Assembly: GCF_900110655.1 (NCBI RefSeq)
Contig: NZ_FOEQ01000001.1
Location: 781,152 to 845,151 of the forward strand
Reading direction: 5' to 3'
Length of the DNA stretch: 64,000 nucleotides
Source of the DNA: Pseudomonas soli
GTDB taxonomy: Bacteria > Pseudomonadota > Gammaproteobacteria > Pseudomonadales > Pseudomonadaceae
Part shown: positions 9,001-18,409 of the stretch, one piece after another
How positions within the stretch are numbered: the first letter of the stretch is position 1
Layout: the number at the start of each line of letters is the position of its first letter
Notes under the pieces: generated by a model
Told to the model about the DNA's origin: nothing
Database searches by the model: none
Seen by the model: only the letters and a program-made list of their open reading frames with translations
Position numbers and translations under genes: made by a program

Positions 9001-11846
9001 AAACGCTCCACCAGCGCCCGAACTGCCTCGGCGCTGTCTTGTTGCAGGGCCTCGCGCGCCAGGGCGCGGGCCGTCGAAAGGTCGGTCTGGCGCACCAGTG
9101 CCTTGACTTCAGGAATGCTGCGGGCGGCGACACTCAGTTCGTCCACCTCCAGGCCCAGCAGCACGGCGACCGCCTGCGGGTCGGCCGCCAGCTCGCCGCA
9201 CACGCCCACCCACTTGCCCTGGGCATGGGCGGCGCGCACGGTCATGTCGATCAGGTTGAGCACTGCCGGGTGCAGGCCGTCGGCCTGTGCCGACAGGCTC
9301 GGGTGACCGCGGTCGATGGCCAGGGTGTACTGGGTGAGGTCGTTGGTACCGATACTGAAAAAGTCCACTTCACGGGCCAGCTGTGGCGCCAGCAAGGCGG
9401 CCGACGGCACTTCGACCATGATACCTACCTGCAAGTCGCCCACCGGAACCTCCTGGCGCAGGCGCTCGACCATGGCCTTGGCGGCGCGCCATTCATGGAG
9501 CTGGCCGACCATGGGGAACATGATGCGCAGCGGGCGGTTGTCCGCGGCACGCAGCAATGCGCGCAGCTGGTCCTCCATCACCTGCGGGCGTTGCAGGGTC
9601 AGGCGCACGCCGCGCACGCCGAGGAAGGGGTTTTCCTCAGCCGCGATCGGCCAGTACGGCAAGGGCTTGTCGCCCCCGACGTCGAGCGTGCGCACCACCA
9701 GTGGCCGTCCGTCCAGGCCATCGAGCACCCGACGGTACTCGGCTTCCTGGGCCGCCACATCGGGCAGTTGCGGGTGGGCCATGAAGATCAGCTCGGTGCG
9801 CAACAGGCCGATGCCTTCGGCACCTTGCTCCACCACCTTGTCGATGCCGTTGCTCTGGCCGATGTTGGCGAACACTTCGACGGCATGGCCGTCGCGCGTC
9901 CGCGCGGGCTCATGGCGGTTGGCCCAGGCGATCTGCAGCCGACGCTCGCGGGCATCACGCTCTGCCAGGGCTCGTTGCAACTCGGCCTCGGCTGGCGCAA
10001 CCACGACCCGCCCGCGCTGACCATCGAGCAGCAGCGGCGTGCCGCTATCCAGCAACAACACGGCCGCCCCGGCCCCGACCACCGCCGGGATGCCCAGGGC
10101 GCGAGCGACGATGGCGCTGTGTGCGGTGGCGCCGCCCTGGGCGGTGACGATACCGGCGACCCGTGCCGGGTCCAGGCGCGCCACGTCCGAAGGGCCGACC
10201 TCGGCCATCACCAGCACATAGGGCTGCTCTGGCTCGGCGCTGTCCTTGACGCCGCACAGTTGCGCCAGCACCCGACGACCGATATCGCGCAGATCGGCGG
10301 CCCGCTCGGCCAGCAGCGCATCGTGCAGGGCCTCCTGCTGACGGGCAGCGGCTTCGATCACCGCCATCCATGCAGCTGCGGCGCTTTCGCCCTGGGCCAG
10401 GCGCAGCTCGACGTCGTCGGTCAGGGCCGGGTCGGCAAGCATTTCCTGATGGGTGACGAAAATTTCGCCGATGGCCTTGTCGCTGCGTTGCACCAGGGCC
10501 TGAAGATCGGCGTGCACTGTGTCGATGGCCTGGCGCAGCCTGGCCCGCTCCTGGGCGGGCGACTCGCCGCGCAGCGGGTAGTCGATATCGCGCTCGACGC
10601 AGACATGGGCCGGGCCACTGGCGATACCCGGCGCGGCCGCGACACCCTGCAGGGTGCTGCCGGGCGGCGGCGCCTGGAGGGTTTCGACCTGCGGCTGCTC
10701 CACTGCTGCCGCTTGCGGCAAGGGCTCGACCTCCTCGCCGAGGCCCTGCTCGATAGCCGCCAGCAACGCCGGCAAGGCATCGGCGGCAATACCGGGCTCG
10801 GCGATCAGCTCCAGGACCTGGCCACGGCGGGCGCCCAGACTGAGCAGCTTGCTCAGGCTCTTCACCGAAACGGCCGGCTGGGCGCTGTCGTGCAGCCGTA
10901 TGCGGATCTCGCCCTCGAAACCCTTGGCCAGCTGCGCCAGTACCTTTGCAGGGCGAGCATGCAGGCCATGGGCGTTGGCCAATACTATCCGGGCGCTGGG
11001 CCAGTCGGCGGGCGCCTCGCCGCCGAGCACTTCGAGCACGGCGCGGCTGCTGGTGGCCTGGTAGAGCATCTGCCCACGGCCCTCGATCAATACCTCGCAC
11101 AGGCGCTCGAGCAGGGCTTGATGCGCCGCTCCGAGGCTGGCCAGGCAGAACAGGCCATTGAGCGGTTGATCGCGGTAGCGCAACGGTTGCTGCGGGGTGA
11201 CGAAGGCCAGCCCCGGTTGGCGCACCTCACGTTCGCTGTGCAGCCACCACAGGCCCTCGCCCAGCGGCAGCGGCTCGGTCTGCTGCAGCACGGCGGCAAA
11301 GCCGCTGTCGGCACAACCGGCGCGTTGCAACAGACGAGCGCCGCGCCAGGCCAGTTCGTCGAAGTCTTCCGCCGCCAGGTTGAGGCCGACCAGCTGGGCA
11401 TCCAGCGCCAGCTCGCGTGGCGCCCCTTGCAGTAACTTGAGCAGTGCCTCGGCGCTGCCGGAGCGACGCAGCGCCTCGGCCAGGTCGGTTTCACCGAGGG
11501 CGCGGGTCAGCAGTTGCAGCAGGCGCAAATGTTCATCGGAGCGGGCGGCGATGCCGATGGCCAGGTAGACGATCTGGCCGTCGCCCCAGTCCACGCCGTC
11601 GGGAAACTGCAGCAGGCGTACGCCCGTGGCGAACACCAGCTCGCGGGTCTGCGGCGTGCCGTGGGGGATGGCGATGCCCTGGCCGAGGAAGGTCGAGCCT
11701 TGCGTCTCCCGGGCCTGCAGCCCCGCCAGGTAACCCTCGGCGACCAGACCATCGGCAACCAGTCGATCGGCCAGCAGCGCCAGTGCCTCGCCCTTGTCGG
11801 CGGCACGCTGGCCCATGGCAATCTGCTCAACGGCAAGCTCGAGCAT
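8997..11846 (-). CDS. fruB: Fructose PTS multiphosphoryl transfer protein, EIIA-HPr-EI
   Basis: Soluble 949-residue fusion that carries phosphate from PEP to FruA. Domains in order: EIIA(Fru) with active His62 in GIAIPHGTP; a linker domain; HPr with His296 in HGLHARPAK; and enzyme I with the phospho-His in GGATAHSAIVARALGIP (His576) and the PEP-binding DVGGDKPLPYWP and GICGELAAD-type segments (here GVCGELAAD). Start ATG 11846 follows AAAGGAGAGGG. It is the first gene of the operon, downstream of the FruR operator. Confidence 0.96.
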   Translation of the reverse strand: MLELAVEQIAMGQRAADKGEALALLADRLVADGLVAEGYLAGLQARETQGSTFLGQGIAIPHGTPQTRELVFATGVRLLQFPDGVDWGDGQIVYLAIGIAARSDEHLRLLQLLTRALGETDLAEALRRSGSAEALLKLLQGAPRELALDAQLVGLNLAAEDFDELAWRGARLLQRAGCADSGFAAVLQQTEPLPLGEGLWWLHSEREVRQPGLAFVTPQQPLRYRDQPLNGLFCLASLGAAHQALLERLCEVLIEGRGQMLYQATSSRAVLEVLGGEAPADWPSARIVLANAHGLHARPAKVLAQLAKGFEGEIRIRLHDSAQPAVSVKSLSKLLSLGARRGQVLELIAEPGIAADALPALLAAIEQGLGEEVEPLPQAAAVEQPQVETLQAPPPGSTLQGVAAAPGIASGPAHVCVERDIDYPLRGESPAQERARLRQAIDTVHADLQALVQRSDKAIGEIFVTHQEMLADPALTDDVELRLAQGESAAAAWMAVIEAAARQQEALHDALLAERAADLRDIGRRVLAQLCGVKDSAEPEQPYVLVMAEVGPSDVARLDPARVAGIVTAQGGATAHSAIVARALGIPAVVGAGAAVLLLDSGTPLLLDGQRGRVVVAPAEAELQRALAERDARERRLQIAWANRHEPARTRDGHAVEVFANIGQSNGIDKVVEQGAEGIGLLRTELIFMAHPQLPDVAAQEAEYRRVLDGLDGRPLVVRTLDVGGDKPLPYWPIAAEENPFLGVRGVRLTLQRPQVMEDQLRALLRAADNRPLRIMFPMVGQLHEWRAAKAMVERLRQEVPVGDLQVGIMVEVPSAALLAPQLAREVDFFSIGTNDLTQYTLAIDRGHPSLSAQADGLHPAVLNLIDMTVRAAHAQGKWVGVCGELAADPQAVAVLLGLEVDELSVAARSIPEVKALVRQTDLSTARALAREALQQDSAEAVRALVERF

Positions 11847-11973
11847 GACCCTCTCCTTTTGCGGCAGCCCCGTCGGCTACCGAGGTATTGTTGTGGAATT
11901 CGACGGCAAAAGCCGCCGAAACGATCAGCACAACCGGCGAAGACTGATTTTCAGGCAGGAAAATTCGCCTTGC

Positions 11974-11985
11974 TGAAACGTTTAA
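11974..11985. promoter_or_regulatory. FruR (Cra) operator between fruB and fruR
   Basis: TGAAACGTTTAA, which on the minus strand reads TTAAACGTTTCA, the operator sequence I recall for P. putida FruR/Cra; it also fits the enterobacterial Cra half-site GCTGAAACG. It lies about 130 bp upstream of fruB and 160 bp upstream of fruR. A weaker relative (CGAAACGATCAG, 8 of 12 identical) occurs at 11917-11928, closer to fruB. Fructose-1-phosphate is the expected inducer. Confidence 0.8.
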
Positions 11986-12142
11986 TCTGACCAAGCGGCC
12001 ACGTTACTCGATAATCTGCCAACGAAAAAGCCCCATCCTGTCGGACAATTGCGACAATGGTCGTCTGCGCGCGGGCCCGTCGATGGGTGAAACTAGCCGG
12101 TCAAGCCCCGCAGGCAGTCCCGGAAACAACAAGGAAAATTCG

Positions 12143-13138
12143 GTGAAACTCAGCGATATCGCCCGTCTGGCCGGTGTGTCCGTGACCACCGCCAGCTACG
12201 TCATCAATGGCAAGGCCGAACAGCAGCGCATCAGCAGCAGCACCGTCGAGCGCGTGCGTGCGGTGGTCGAGGCCCACGGCTTCACCCCGAACCCCCAGGC
12301 CGCCGGCCTGCGCAGCCGCCACACCCGCACCCTGGGCTTCATTCTCCCGGATCTGGAGAACCCCAGCTACGCCCGCATTGCCAAGCAACTGGAGCAAGGC
12401 GCCCGTGCCCGTGGCTACCAGTTGCTGATCGCCAGCAGTGACGACCAGCCCGACAGCGAACGCCAGTTGCAGCAGCTGTTCCGTGCCCGGCGCTGCGACG
12501 CGCTGTTCGTCGCCAGTTGCCTGCCGCCGGAAGACGAGAGCTACCGCGAACTGCAGGCCAAGGGCCTGCCGGTGATCGCCATCGACCGGCGCCTGGACCC
12601 GGCGCACTTCTGCTCGGTGATCAGCGATGACCGCGACGCCAGCCGCCAGCTGGCCCAGAGCCTGTTGAAAACCCGCCCGCGCAGCATCGCCCTGATCGGC
12701 GCCCGCCCCGAGCTGTCGGTGAGCCAGGCCCGTGCCGGTGGTTTCGACGAAGCCCTGCAAGGTTTCGCCGGCCAAGTGCGCCGCTGCCAGGGCGAAGCCT
12801 TCAGCCGCGAGTGCGGCCAACGCCTGATGCAACAGCTGATCGATGAACTGGGTGGCCTGCCGGATGCATTGGTGACCACGTCCTACGTGCTGCTGCAAGG
12901 CGTGTTCGACACGCTTCAGGCGCGCCCCGAGGACTCACGCCAGCTGCAGTTGGGCACCTTCGGCGACAACCAGTTGCTCGACTTCCTGCCGCTGCCGGTA
13001 AACGCCATGGCCCAGCAGCACGGCCTGATTGCCGCCACCGCGCTGGAGCTGGCCCTGGCCGCCATCGAGGACAAGCGCTACGAGCCCGGCGTGCACGCCA
13101 TCGGCCGCACCTTCAAGCAGCGGATCGCCAAGGCCTGA
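12143..13138 (+). CDS. fruR: Fructose repressor/catabolite regulator, LacI family
   Basis: DNA-binding regulator of the adjacent fruBKA operon. I choose GTG 12143 (AAGGA 12131-12135 ahead) because the protein then starts VKLSDIARLAGVSVTTASYVINGKAEQQRIS, matching the FruR/Cra opening; an open frame reaching back to 12083 is spurious. The length is 331 residues: an N-terminal LacI helix-turn-helix with hinge, then a periplasmic-binding-like effector domain (LGFILPDLENPSYARIAKQLE). It is divergent from fruB with a Cra-type operator between, and followed two bases later by tatD. Confidence 0.95.
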   Translation: MKLSDIARLAGVSVTTASYVINGKAEQQRISSSTVERVRAVVEAHGFTPNPQAAGLRSRHTRTLGFILPDLENPSYARIAKQLEQGARARGYQLLIASSDDQPDSERQLQQLFRARRCDALFVASCLPPEDESYRELQAKGLPVIAIDRRLDPAHFCSVISDDRDASRQLAQSLLKTRPRSIALIGARPELSVSQARAGGFDEALQGFAGQVRRCQGEAFSRECGQRLMQQLIDELGGLPDALVTTSYVLLQGVFDTLQARPEDSRQLQLGTFGDNQLLDFLPLPVNAMAQQHGLIAATALELALAAIEDKRYEPGVHAIGRTFKQRIAKA

Positions 13139-13140
13139 GC

Positions 13141-13917
13141 ATGCGCCTGATCGACACCCACACCCACCTCGACTTCGCCGATTTCGACGCCGACCGCCCG
13201 CGCCTTCTGGCCAACGCGGCGGCGCGCGGGGTGGAGCGCATGGTGGTGCTGGGGGTGTACCAGGACAACTTCCAGCGAGTCTGGGACCTGGCCTGCGCCA
13301 ACGAAGGCGTGTACGCGGCGCTGGGGCTGCACCCGATCTACCTCGAGCAGCACCTTCCTGAGCACCTGGCGCAGTTGCGCGACTGGCTCGAACGCCTGCG
13401 CGGCAACCCGCGGCTGTGCGCGGTGGGTGAGTTCGGCCTGGACTTCTACCTGCCCGAACTGGACCCGACGCGCCAGCAGGCGTTGTTCGAGGCCCAACTG
13501 CAACTGGCCTGCGACTTCGAGCTGCCGTCACTGCTGCATGTGCGCCGCAGCCACGCCCAGGTGATCGCCACGCTCAAGCGCTACAAGCCGGTGCGGGCGG
13601 GGATCATCCATGCCTTTGCCGGCAGCTACGAAGAGGCGCGGGAGTACATCAAGCTCGGCTTCAAGCTGGGATTGGGCGGCGCCGGCACCTGGCCCCAGGC
13701 ATTGCGCCTGCGCAAGACCCTGCCGCGGTTGCCCCTGGACAGCGTGGTGCTGGAGACCGACGCGCCGGACATGGCGCCGGCGATGTTCCCGGGGCAGCGC
13801 AACAGCCCGGAATATTTACCAGAGATTGCACAGGCACTGGCTGAAGTAATAGGTGTCGATGTCGAGCAACTGGCGAAGACCAGCACCCACAATGCCTGCG
13901 CACTGTTCGGCTGGTAA
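13141..13917 (+). CDS. TatD-family metal-dependent hydrolase
   Basis: A 258-residue amidohydrolase-fold enzyme, probably a Mg-dependent deoxyribonuclease. Metal-binding elements are visible: DTHTHLDFADF near the N-terminus, VGEFGLDFY (catalytic Glu) around residue 100, LHVRRSH, IHAFAGS, and ETDAPDMAP near residue 205. It starts two bases after the fruR stop, so it is co-transcribed with the regulator; a functional link to fructose is not implied. It belongs to the YjjV/YcfH-like branch. Confidence 0.9.
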   Translation: MRLIDTHTHLDFADFDADRPRLLANAAARGVERMVVLGVYQDNFQRVWDLACANEGVYAALGLHPIYLEQHLPEHLAQLRDWLERLRGNPRLCAVGEFGLDFYLPELDPTRQQALFEAQLQLACDFELPSLLHVRRSHAQVIATLKRYKPVRAGIIHAFAGSYEEAREYIKLGFKLGLGGAGTWPQALRLRKTLPRLPLDSVVLETDAPDMAPAMFPGQRNSPEYLPEIAQALAEVIGVDVEQLAKTSTHNACALFGW

Positions 13918-14074
13918 ATCACCGCTGTTCCAGCCTGCACTTTGGCAACACCCAGAAGCTACTTTTCTGTTTCCGACACCTCGACCGTCCAACTAGATTG
14001 ATGCCCCGAACGCGCTTGGGTGAATCTTGCTCAAGTACGCCTACGAGCTGGTCACAAGGATATCGAGGTTGGCA

Positions 14075-14713
14075 ATGGACCGTCTGAATGCAACTCCTCC
14101 ACACCTGAACACCCAGAGCGATCTGGGACAAGCCCTGATTTCCATGTTCAAGTCAGTGGAAGCGGAAATGGTGCAAGAGCAAGCAGGGCCAGGCGCATTG
14201 AAAATCATCATATTCGGAGGGTGTGCTGTCCACCTCTATACTCATCATCGCGTTTCCGTGGATGTCGATGCCGAATGTTACGAGAACAGCCTCGCCGAGC
14301 CGTTCGACTTGCAAGCTCTACTCGCCGAAGTCCCTCAAGCCTTCTTCGATGCCCAATCCGGACGCATGCTGGAGTTGCACTACGACCTGCATTACACCAC
14401 AACTTTCGGGCCGATCCACGAAGACTATCTGGAGCGCAGCCTGCCATTGGCAGAGTTCCCGGAAACCTCCCCCTTGCATATTCGTATCGCAGCGCCTGTC
14501 GACATCGCCATATCGAAGCTGGCCAGGGCAAGCGAACAAGACTTGAGTGACATTCACGCATTGCTCCGTTCGGGTCTCATCCTGACCACTGACTTACGGA
14601 GGCTGGCACTGGAGGCAATCGATGTGTATGTTGGGTCCAAGGAACCACCGACCACCGTACTGACCAATCTCTTGCAAGACTTCCTGGAGCCCGAAGATGG
14701 CGAAGCGTCTTGA
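14075..14713 (+). CDS. Minimal nucleotidyltransferase (DUF6036-like), candidate toxin of a two-gene cassette
   Basis: A 212-residue soluble protein; ATG 14075 has GAGG ahead, while an in-frame TTG at 14027 would add 16 residues. It carries the DNA polymerase-beta-type nucleotidyltransferase signature: GG (48-49), thirteen residues, then DVD (63-65), in IIIFGGCAVHLY...RVSVDVD. A later IAISKLARASEQDLSDIHALL resembles the conserved helix of DUF6036/AbiEii-like nucleotidyltransferases, several of which are toxins that modify tRNA or other nucleic acids. The gene overlaps the next by 17 bp. Base composition is visibly less GC-rich than its neighbours, suggesting transfer. The toxin role is inference; the fold assignment is firmer. 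Confidence 0.7.
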   Translation: MDRLNATPPHLNTQSDLGQALISMFKSVEAEMVQEQAGPGALKIIIFGGCAVHLYTHHRVSVDVDAECYENSLAEPFDLQALLAEVPQAFFDAQSGRMLELHYDLHYTTTFGPIHEDYLERSLPLAEFPETSPLHIRIAAPVDIAISKLARASEQDLSDIHALLRSGLILTTDLRRLALEAIDVYVGSKEPPTTVLTNLLQDFLEPEDGEAS

Positions 14714-15131
14714 CGGCAACCTCTTCACATCCGCGCTGGACAAGCTGGCCAGATCTCCCTTGAATGAAGCGGATGACTCAACCCTTGTCCACGTAGCGCA
14801 GGCTGTCTGGTATTCGGATGTCGACCTGGTCAGCGCTGCGCGAGCGTTTCTGAGGTGTCATCCCGATGAACTTCAGGTCCGTCGAGTGGGTTACTTGTTG
14901 GAGAAATTGACGCGCTTCTCCTGTGCTTCGGTCCACCGTGTCATGGATACCCGCCACGCACTTGAGCTGTTTCCCCACGCCATGCCAATTGCCCAGTCAC
15001 CGACCGCTGTACGCAAGCGCCGTGATGAACTGGCAGCATCCTGGGGGCTTGATGAAGGGCTCGGTTTGAAAGCGCAAGCCCTGCTGCCTTACCAGACCCG
15101 CCATTACGAAGCCAAGCAAACCAACTCCTGA
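14697..15131 (+). CDS. Unrecognised helical partner of the nucleotidyltransferase
   Basis: A 144-residue soluble protein starting at ATG 14697, inside the last 17 bases of the nucleotidyltransferase gene, so the two are coupled. It is predicted mainly helical: DSTLVHVAQAVWYSDVDLVSAARAFLRCHPDEL, RRVGYLLEKLTRF, and a basic SPTAVRKRRDELAASWGL segment near the C-terminus that could contact RNA or DNA. I do not recognise a family. By position it would be the antitoxin or the substrate-recognition partner. A MITE lies 56 bp downstream. Confidence 0.6.
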   Translation: MAKRLDGNLFTSALDKLARSPLNEADDSTLVHVAQAVWYSDVDLVSAARAFLRCHPDELQVRRVGYLLEKLTRFSCASVHRVMDTRHALELFPHAMPIAQSPTAVRKRRDELAASWGLDEGLGLKAQALLPYQTRHYEAKQTNS

Positions 15132-15187
15132 AACCGCTGCTCCAACCATTCGAATCGCCTCGTCCATTCAGCCCCGCAACACTAGGG

Positions 15188-15337
15188 TCTGTACGAAATG
15201 TGTCTGCGCGAAGGCCAGACAAGGCGAAACGGGGGGAGGAACGGCCGGGGTCGCGCCCGACTGTACTGGAGTACATGAGCATTCCGAGCCCCGTTTCAAC
15301 GCAGTATGGGCGAGTGCAGATACATTCCGTACAGAGC
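15188..15337. mobile_element. MITE-like element 1, 150 bp, CTAG target duplication
   Basis: Starts GGTCTGTACGAAATGT and ends ACATTCCGTACAGAGC, giving 16-base terminal inverted repeats with two mismatches; complementarity continues imperfectly for about 50 bases on each side (GAAACGGGG appears in both arms). It is flanked by identical CTAG tetramers (15184-15187 and 15338-15341), the target type of IS5-family transposases. It contains no transposase gene. Its right end is 3 bp beyond the stop of the chemoreceptor gene, so it probably forms the 3' end of that transcript. Confidence 0.8.
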
Positions 15338-15344
15338 CTAGTCA

Positions 15345-17357
15345 CTAGACCCGAAACGCCCCGATCAGCCGCTTGAGCTCCACCACCTGCGCCGACAATG
15401 CGCGGCTAGCATCTTCGGTCTGACAAGCGCCTTCGGTAGTGTCCTGCGCCGCACGGTTGATCGCCACGATGTTCTGGTCGATGTCGTGGGCCACGGCGGT
15501 CTGCTGTTCGACGGCGGCGGCGATCTGCTGGTTCTGCTCGACGATCCCACCGACCGCGCCAAGGATATTGCCCAGCGCCTGCTGCACCTGGCGCGCTTCG
15601 TCCACGGTGCCGGCGGCCATCTGGTGGCTGCTGCCCATCACCCGCACCGCCGCGCCCACGCCTTCGCGCAGGCGCTGGATCATCTGCGCAATCTCTTCGG
15701 TGGAGTCCTGGGTGCGCCTGGCCAGGGTGCGTACCTCATCGGCAACCACGGCAAACCCCCTGCCCTGCTCGCCGGCTCGGGCCGCTTCGATGGCGGCGTT
15801 GAGGGCCAGCAGGTTGGTCTGCTCGGCGATGCTACGGATCACTTCCAGCACTCGGCCGATGGCCTGGCTGTCCCCCGCCAGCTGGTTCACCGCCGCCACG
15901 CTCTGGTCAATCTCGCCAGCCAGGCGGGCGATGCTGCCCTGCTGGCTCGCCACCAGGTCGCGGCCCGAGGCACTCTCATGGTTGACCCGCTGCGCGCCTT
16001 CGGCGGCCAGGGCCGCGCTGCGGGCGACCTCCAGCGCGGTGGCGCTCATCTGGTTCATGGCCGTGGCCACCTGCTCGATCTGCTCGCGCTGGCCACTGAC
16101 CGCCTGGTTGCTGCGGCTCGACACCGACAGCACCTGGCCGGCCTGTTCCTCGACCGTGGTCACGGTCTTGCCGACCTGCTCGATCAGCCCGCGAATGCGC
16201 CGCACGGTCTCGTTGAAACCACGCCCCAACTCGCCCAGCTCGTCTCGGCTGCTGGCCTGGAAGCTGATAGTCATGTCGCCTGCGGCCACCTTGTCCATGG
16301 CGGTGCCCAGGTTGCCGAGGGTTTCCCGGGTGGATACGTAGAAGCCGCTGTAGAGGTAGATGATCAATGCGAAGACGCTGGCCAAGGCCGCCACCAGCGC
16401 GACCGTGCGCAGGCGGTGCTGGCCGAGGCGCTCTTCCAGTTGCCCGTGCAGATGGGCCAGCACGGCATCGTTCAAGCGGTAGGTTTGCGCCATCAGGTCG
16501 CTGGTCTGCTGGTAGAAACCGGCCCACGGCGCGTCCAGGCTCTCGGCCACTACCACCTGGTCCTCGAACAGGGTCGCCGCCTGCTTGACGGTGGCCTGGC
16601 TGGCCTGGGCGCTGCTGGCGAGCGCAAGCTTGAGCCCGGCATCGGTTGCCAGGGCGTCATCCAGGCGAATGGCGTAATCGGCGGACAAGCGCTCCAGGCG
16701 CTGCAGCAGGTCTTCGAAACGCGCGCTGCCCGAGGAGTCCATGAAGCCGCGGCCCAGGGCCACCGCGCCCATTGCCCGCCCCTCACCGATGGCCTGGGTC
16801 ACCTGGGCCGTGGCATTGCCGAGCAACTCGCTCAACTGACGCACCGAGGCCTGGCTGTCCTGGCTGAGGCCCGACTGGCTGGCCACCAGCTTGCCCAGCA
16901 CCTGGGCCTGGGCCAGCAACTTGTCGAACAGCGCCGCCTTGTTCTGCAGCGAACTTTCGTCACGGGCACTGGCGAAGGCCTCGGCCAGCTCTGCACGCTT
17001 GGCCTCGAACGCAGGGTCGCTACCCTTGAGGCCATCGAGCCGGGCCTGAACCTTGTCCTGCAGCGCCGCGATACGGCTTTCCACATCGCCGGCCTGGCCC
17101 GACTGGCCCAGCACGGCGTTGATCTGCAGCAGGTTGCCGAGGGTCTCCAGGTCGCCGCGCAACGTCAGGCTCTCGGACAACGGCGCCAGCCCCTGCAATT
17201 CACCACGGGTGGCCTGGAGCTGGTTGTAGGCGTCGCGTACCAGATAAAAACTGGTGACCAGCATGGGCAGGAAGAACAGGACGCTGATCAGGCTGAACTT
17301 CATGCCGAAGCTCAGCCGGTTCATCAGTGCGATGGCCGGATAGAGCAGACGCTTCAC
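15345..17357 (-). CDS. Methyl-accepting chemotaxis protein
   Basis: A 670-residue transmembrane chemoreceptor. One membrane helix lies near residues 20-42, followed by a long helical periplasmic domain (about 275 residues, helical-bundle type), a second helix near 318-341 ([20 protein letters not shown]), a HAMP domain ([17 protein letters not shown]), and the cytoplasmic signalling tip [34 protein letters not shown], which contacts CheA/CheW. The ligand is unknown; helical-bundle domains in Pseudomonas often sense organic acids. It stands alone. A MITE begins almost at its TAG stop. Confidence 0.93.
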   Translation of the reverse strand: MKRLLYPAIALMNRLSFGMKFSLISVLFFLPMLVTSFYLVRDAYNQLQATRGELQGLAPLSESLTLRGDLETLGNLLQINAVLGQSGQAGDVESRIAALQDKVQARLDGLKGSDPAFEAKRAELAEAFASARDESSLQNKAALFDKLLAQAQVLGKLVASQSGLSQDSQASVRQLSELLGNATAQVTQAIGEGRAMGAVALGRGFMDSSGSARFEDLLQRLERLSADYAIRLDDALATDAGLKLALASSAQASQATVKQAATLFEDQVVVAESLDAPWAGFYQQTSDLMAQTYRLNDAVLAHLHGQLEERLGQHRLRTVALVAALASVFALIIYLYSGFYVSTRETLGNLGTAMDKVAAGDMTISFQASSRDELGELGRGFNETVRRIRGLIEQVGKTVTTVEEQAGQVLSVSSRSNQAVSGQREQIEQVATAMNQMSATALEVARSAALAAEGAQRVNHESASGRDLVASQQGSIARLAGEIDQSVAAVNQLAGDSQAIGRVLEVIRSIAEQTNLLALNAAIEAARAGEQGRGFAVVADEVRTLARRTQDSTEEIAQMIQRLREGVGAAVRVMGSSHQMAAGTVDEARQVQQALGNILGAVGGIVEQNQQIAAAVEQQTAVAHDIDQNIVAINRAAQDTTEGACQTEDASRALSAQVVELKRLIGAFRV

Positions 17358-17475
17358 AGGTCACCTCCTTGAATTCTTGTTGTTCTGCGGGGTAGCACTA
17401 GGCCATCTAGGGCCAGTGGCTTTGTATAGCGCAGATTGGAATCAAGGTTTGTAACTTATGGTTAAGCGCGATTCG

Positions 17476-17558
17476 GTAGGAGCGGCTTTAACCGCGATGC
17501 AGACACCGCGGAGCCTGGCACCCGCTTCGCGGGTGATCGCGGCTGAAGCCGCTCCTAC
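17476..17558. repeat. REP-type inverted repeat (GTAGGAGCGGCTT class)
   Basis: A 23-base arm at 17476-17498 pairs with 17536-17558 with two mismatches, and a small inner palindrome (ACCCGCTTCGCGGGT) lies in the spacer. This is a different sequence class from the GGGAGCGGGCTTGCCC repeats elsewhere in the window. It separates the chemoreceptor start from the end of ampE. Confidence 0.85.
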
Positions 17559-17578
17559 AGGGAGGTGCTAGAAGTCTT

Positions 17579-18409
17579 TCAGACCAGCACGGTCCACAGG
17601 GCAAAGCAGGCATACCACAGCACCGCGCAGCGCAGCAGCAGATCCCACAGGCTGTCCAGCCGCTCCAGGCCGCGCTGGCGGTCCTCCTCCTCAGGGATGT
17701 CGTCGGCCACCCGACCAACCTTGGCCACCAGGTGTCCGGCGCTGATGTGCCAGTCGAGCAGTTCGTGCAGCATCACGCGGGTCACCGCGACGAAGTTGCC
17801 GACCAGGGCGAAACTCACCGTCATCACTCGTACCGGCAGCCAGTCCATGGCGTGGCGCAGTTGCCCGGCCAGGCTCTGCAAGGCCGGCTGGCGGCTGTTG
17901 TCCATGGTCAGCGCCAGCAGGCGGTAGGCCAGCGCCGCCGCCGGGCCGAGCAGGAAGTACCAGAAGATCACCGCGAAGAAGCTCTGGTAGGCCTGCCACA
18001 GCAGGTGGCCCTGAACCCGCTTGATCAAGCTCTGGGCGTCGTCGGCGGCCAGCCCCAGGTCGCGCTCGGCCACATGCAGCGCCGCCTGTTCGTCACCCCG
18101 GCGCCAGGCGTCGCGAAACGGCCCCAGCGCCGCCTTCACATCGCCGCGCCCCAGGCTGTAGACCAACACCAGCAAATGCACCGGCAGCGCCAGCAAGCCG
18201 TAGGCCACCGGCTCCAGCACATGCAAAAGCAGCACGAGCAGCGCCACCGGCGCCAGGATCAGGATGCTCAGCGTCCACCACGGGTGGACCTTGCCGCTGC
18301 GCTCCAGGCGCACCAGCTCGCCGAGGTAGAAACCGTCGCGCTGCAACCGCTGGCGCAGGGCCGAGAACTTCTCGACCCACAGCGCCAGCACCAACACCAG
18401 AAAACTCAT
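17579..18409 (-). CDS. ampE: AmpE, inner-membrane modulator of beta-lactamase regulation
   Basis: A 276-residue membrane protein. The start at 18409 (MSFLVLVLALWVEKFSALRQRLQRDG) matches AmpE and overlaps the ampD stop as ATGA; a longer upstream frame lies inside ampD and is spurious. Four hydrophobic segments are seen (N-terminal; ILILAPVALLVLLLHVL; the FFAVIFWYFLLGPAAALAYRLLAL region; C-terminal LWYACFALWTVLV). AmpE belongs to the CobD/CbiB-like fold family and is the usual partner of AmpD in muropeptide recycling and AmpC control. Biochemical activity is not established. Confidence 0.92.
   Translation of the reverse strand: MSFLVLVLALWVEKFSALRQRLQRDGFYLGELVRLERSGKVHPWWTLSILILAPVALLVLLLHVLEPVAYGLLALPVHLLVLVYSLGRGDVKAALGPFRDAWRRGDEQAALHVAERDLGLAADDAQSLIKRVQGHLLWQAYQSFFAVIFWYFLLGPAAALAYRLLALTMDNSRQPALQSLAGQLRHAMDWLPVRVMTVSFALVGNFVAVTRVMLHELLDWHISAGHLVAKVGRVADDIPEEEDRQRGLERLDSLWDLLLRCAVLWYACFALWTVLV

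Noticed and set aside
15188..15337. MITE 1 as a complete insertion sequence or an att site
   Set aside because: No transposase or integrase frame, and no tRNA nearby; only the inverted-repeat structure is present.
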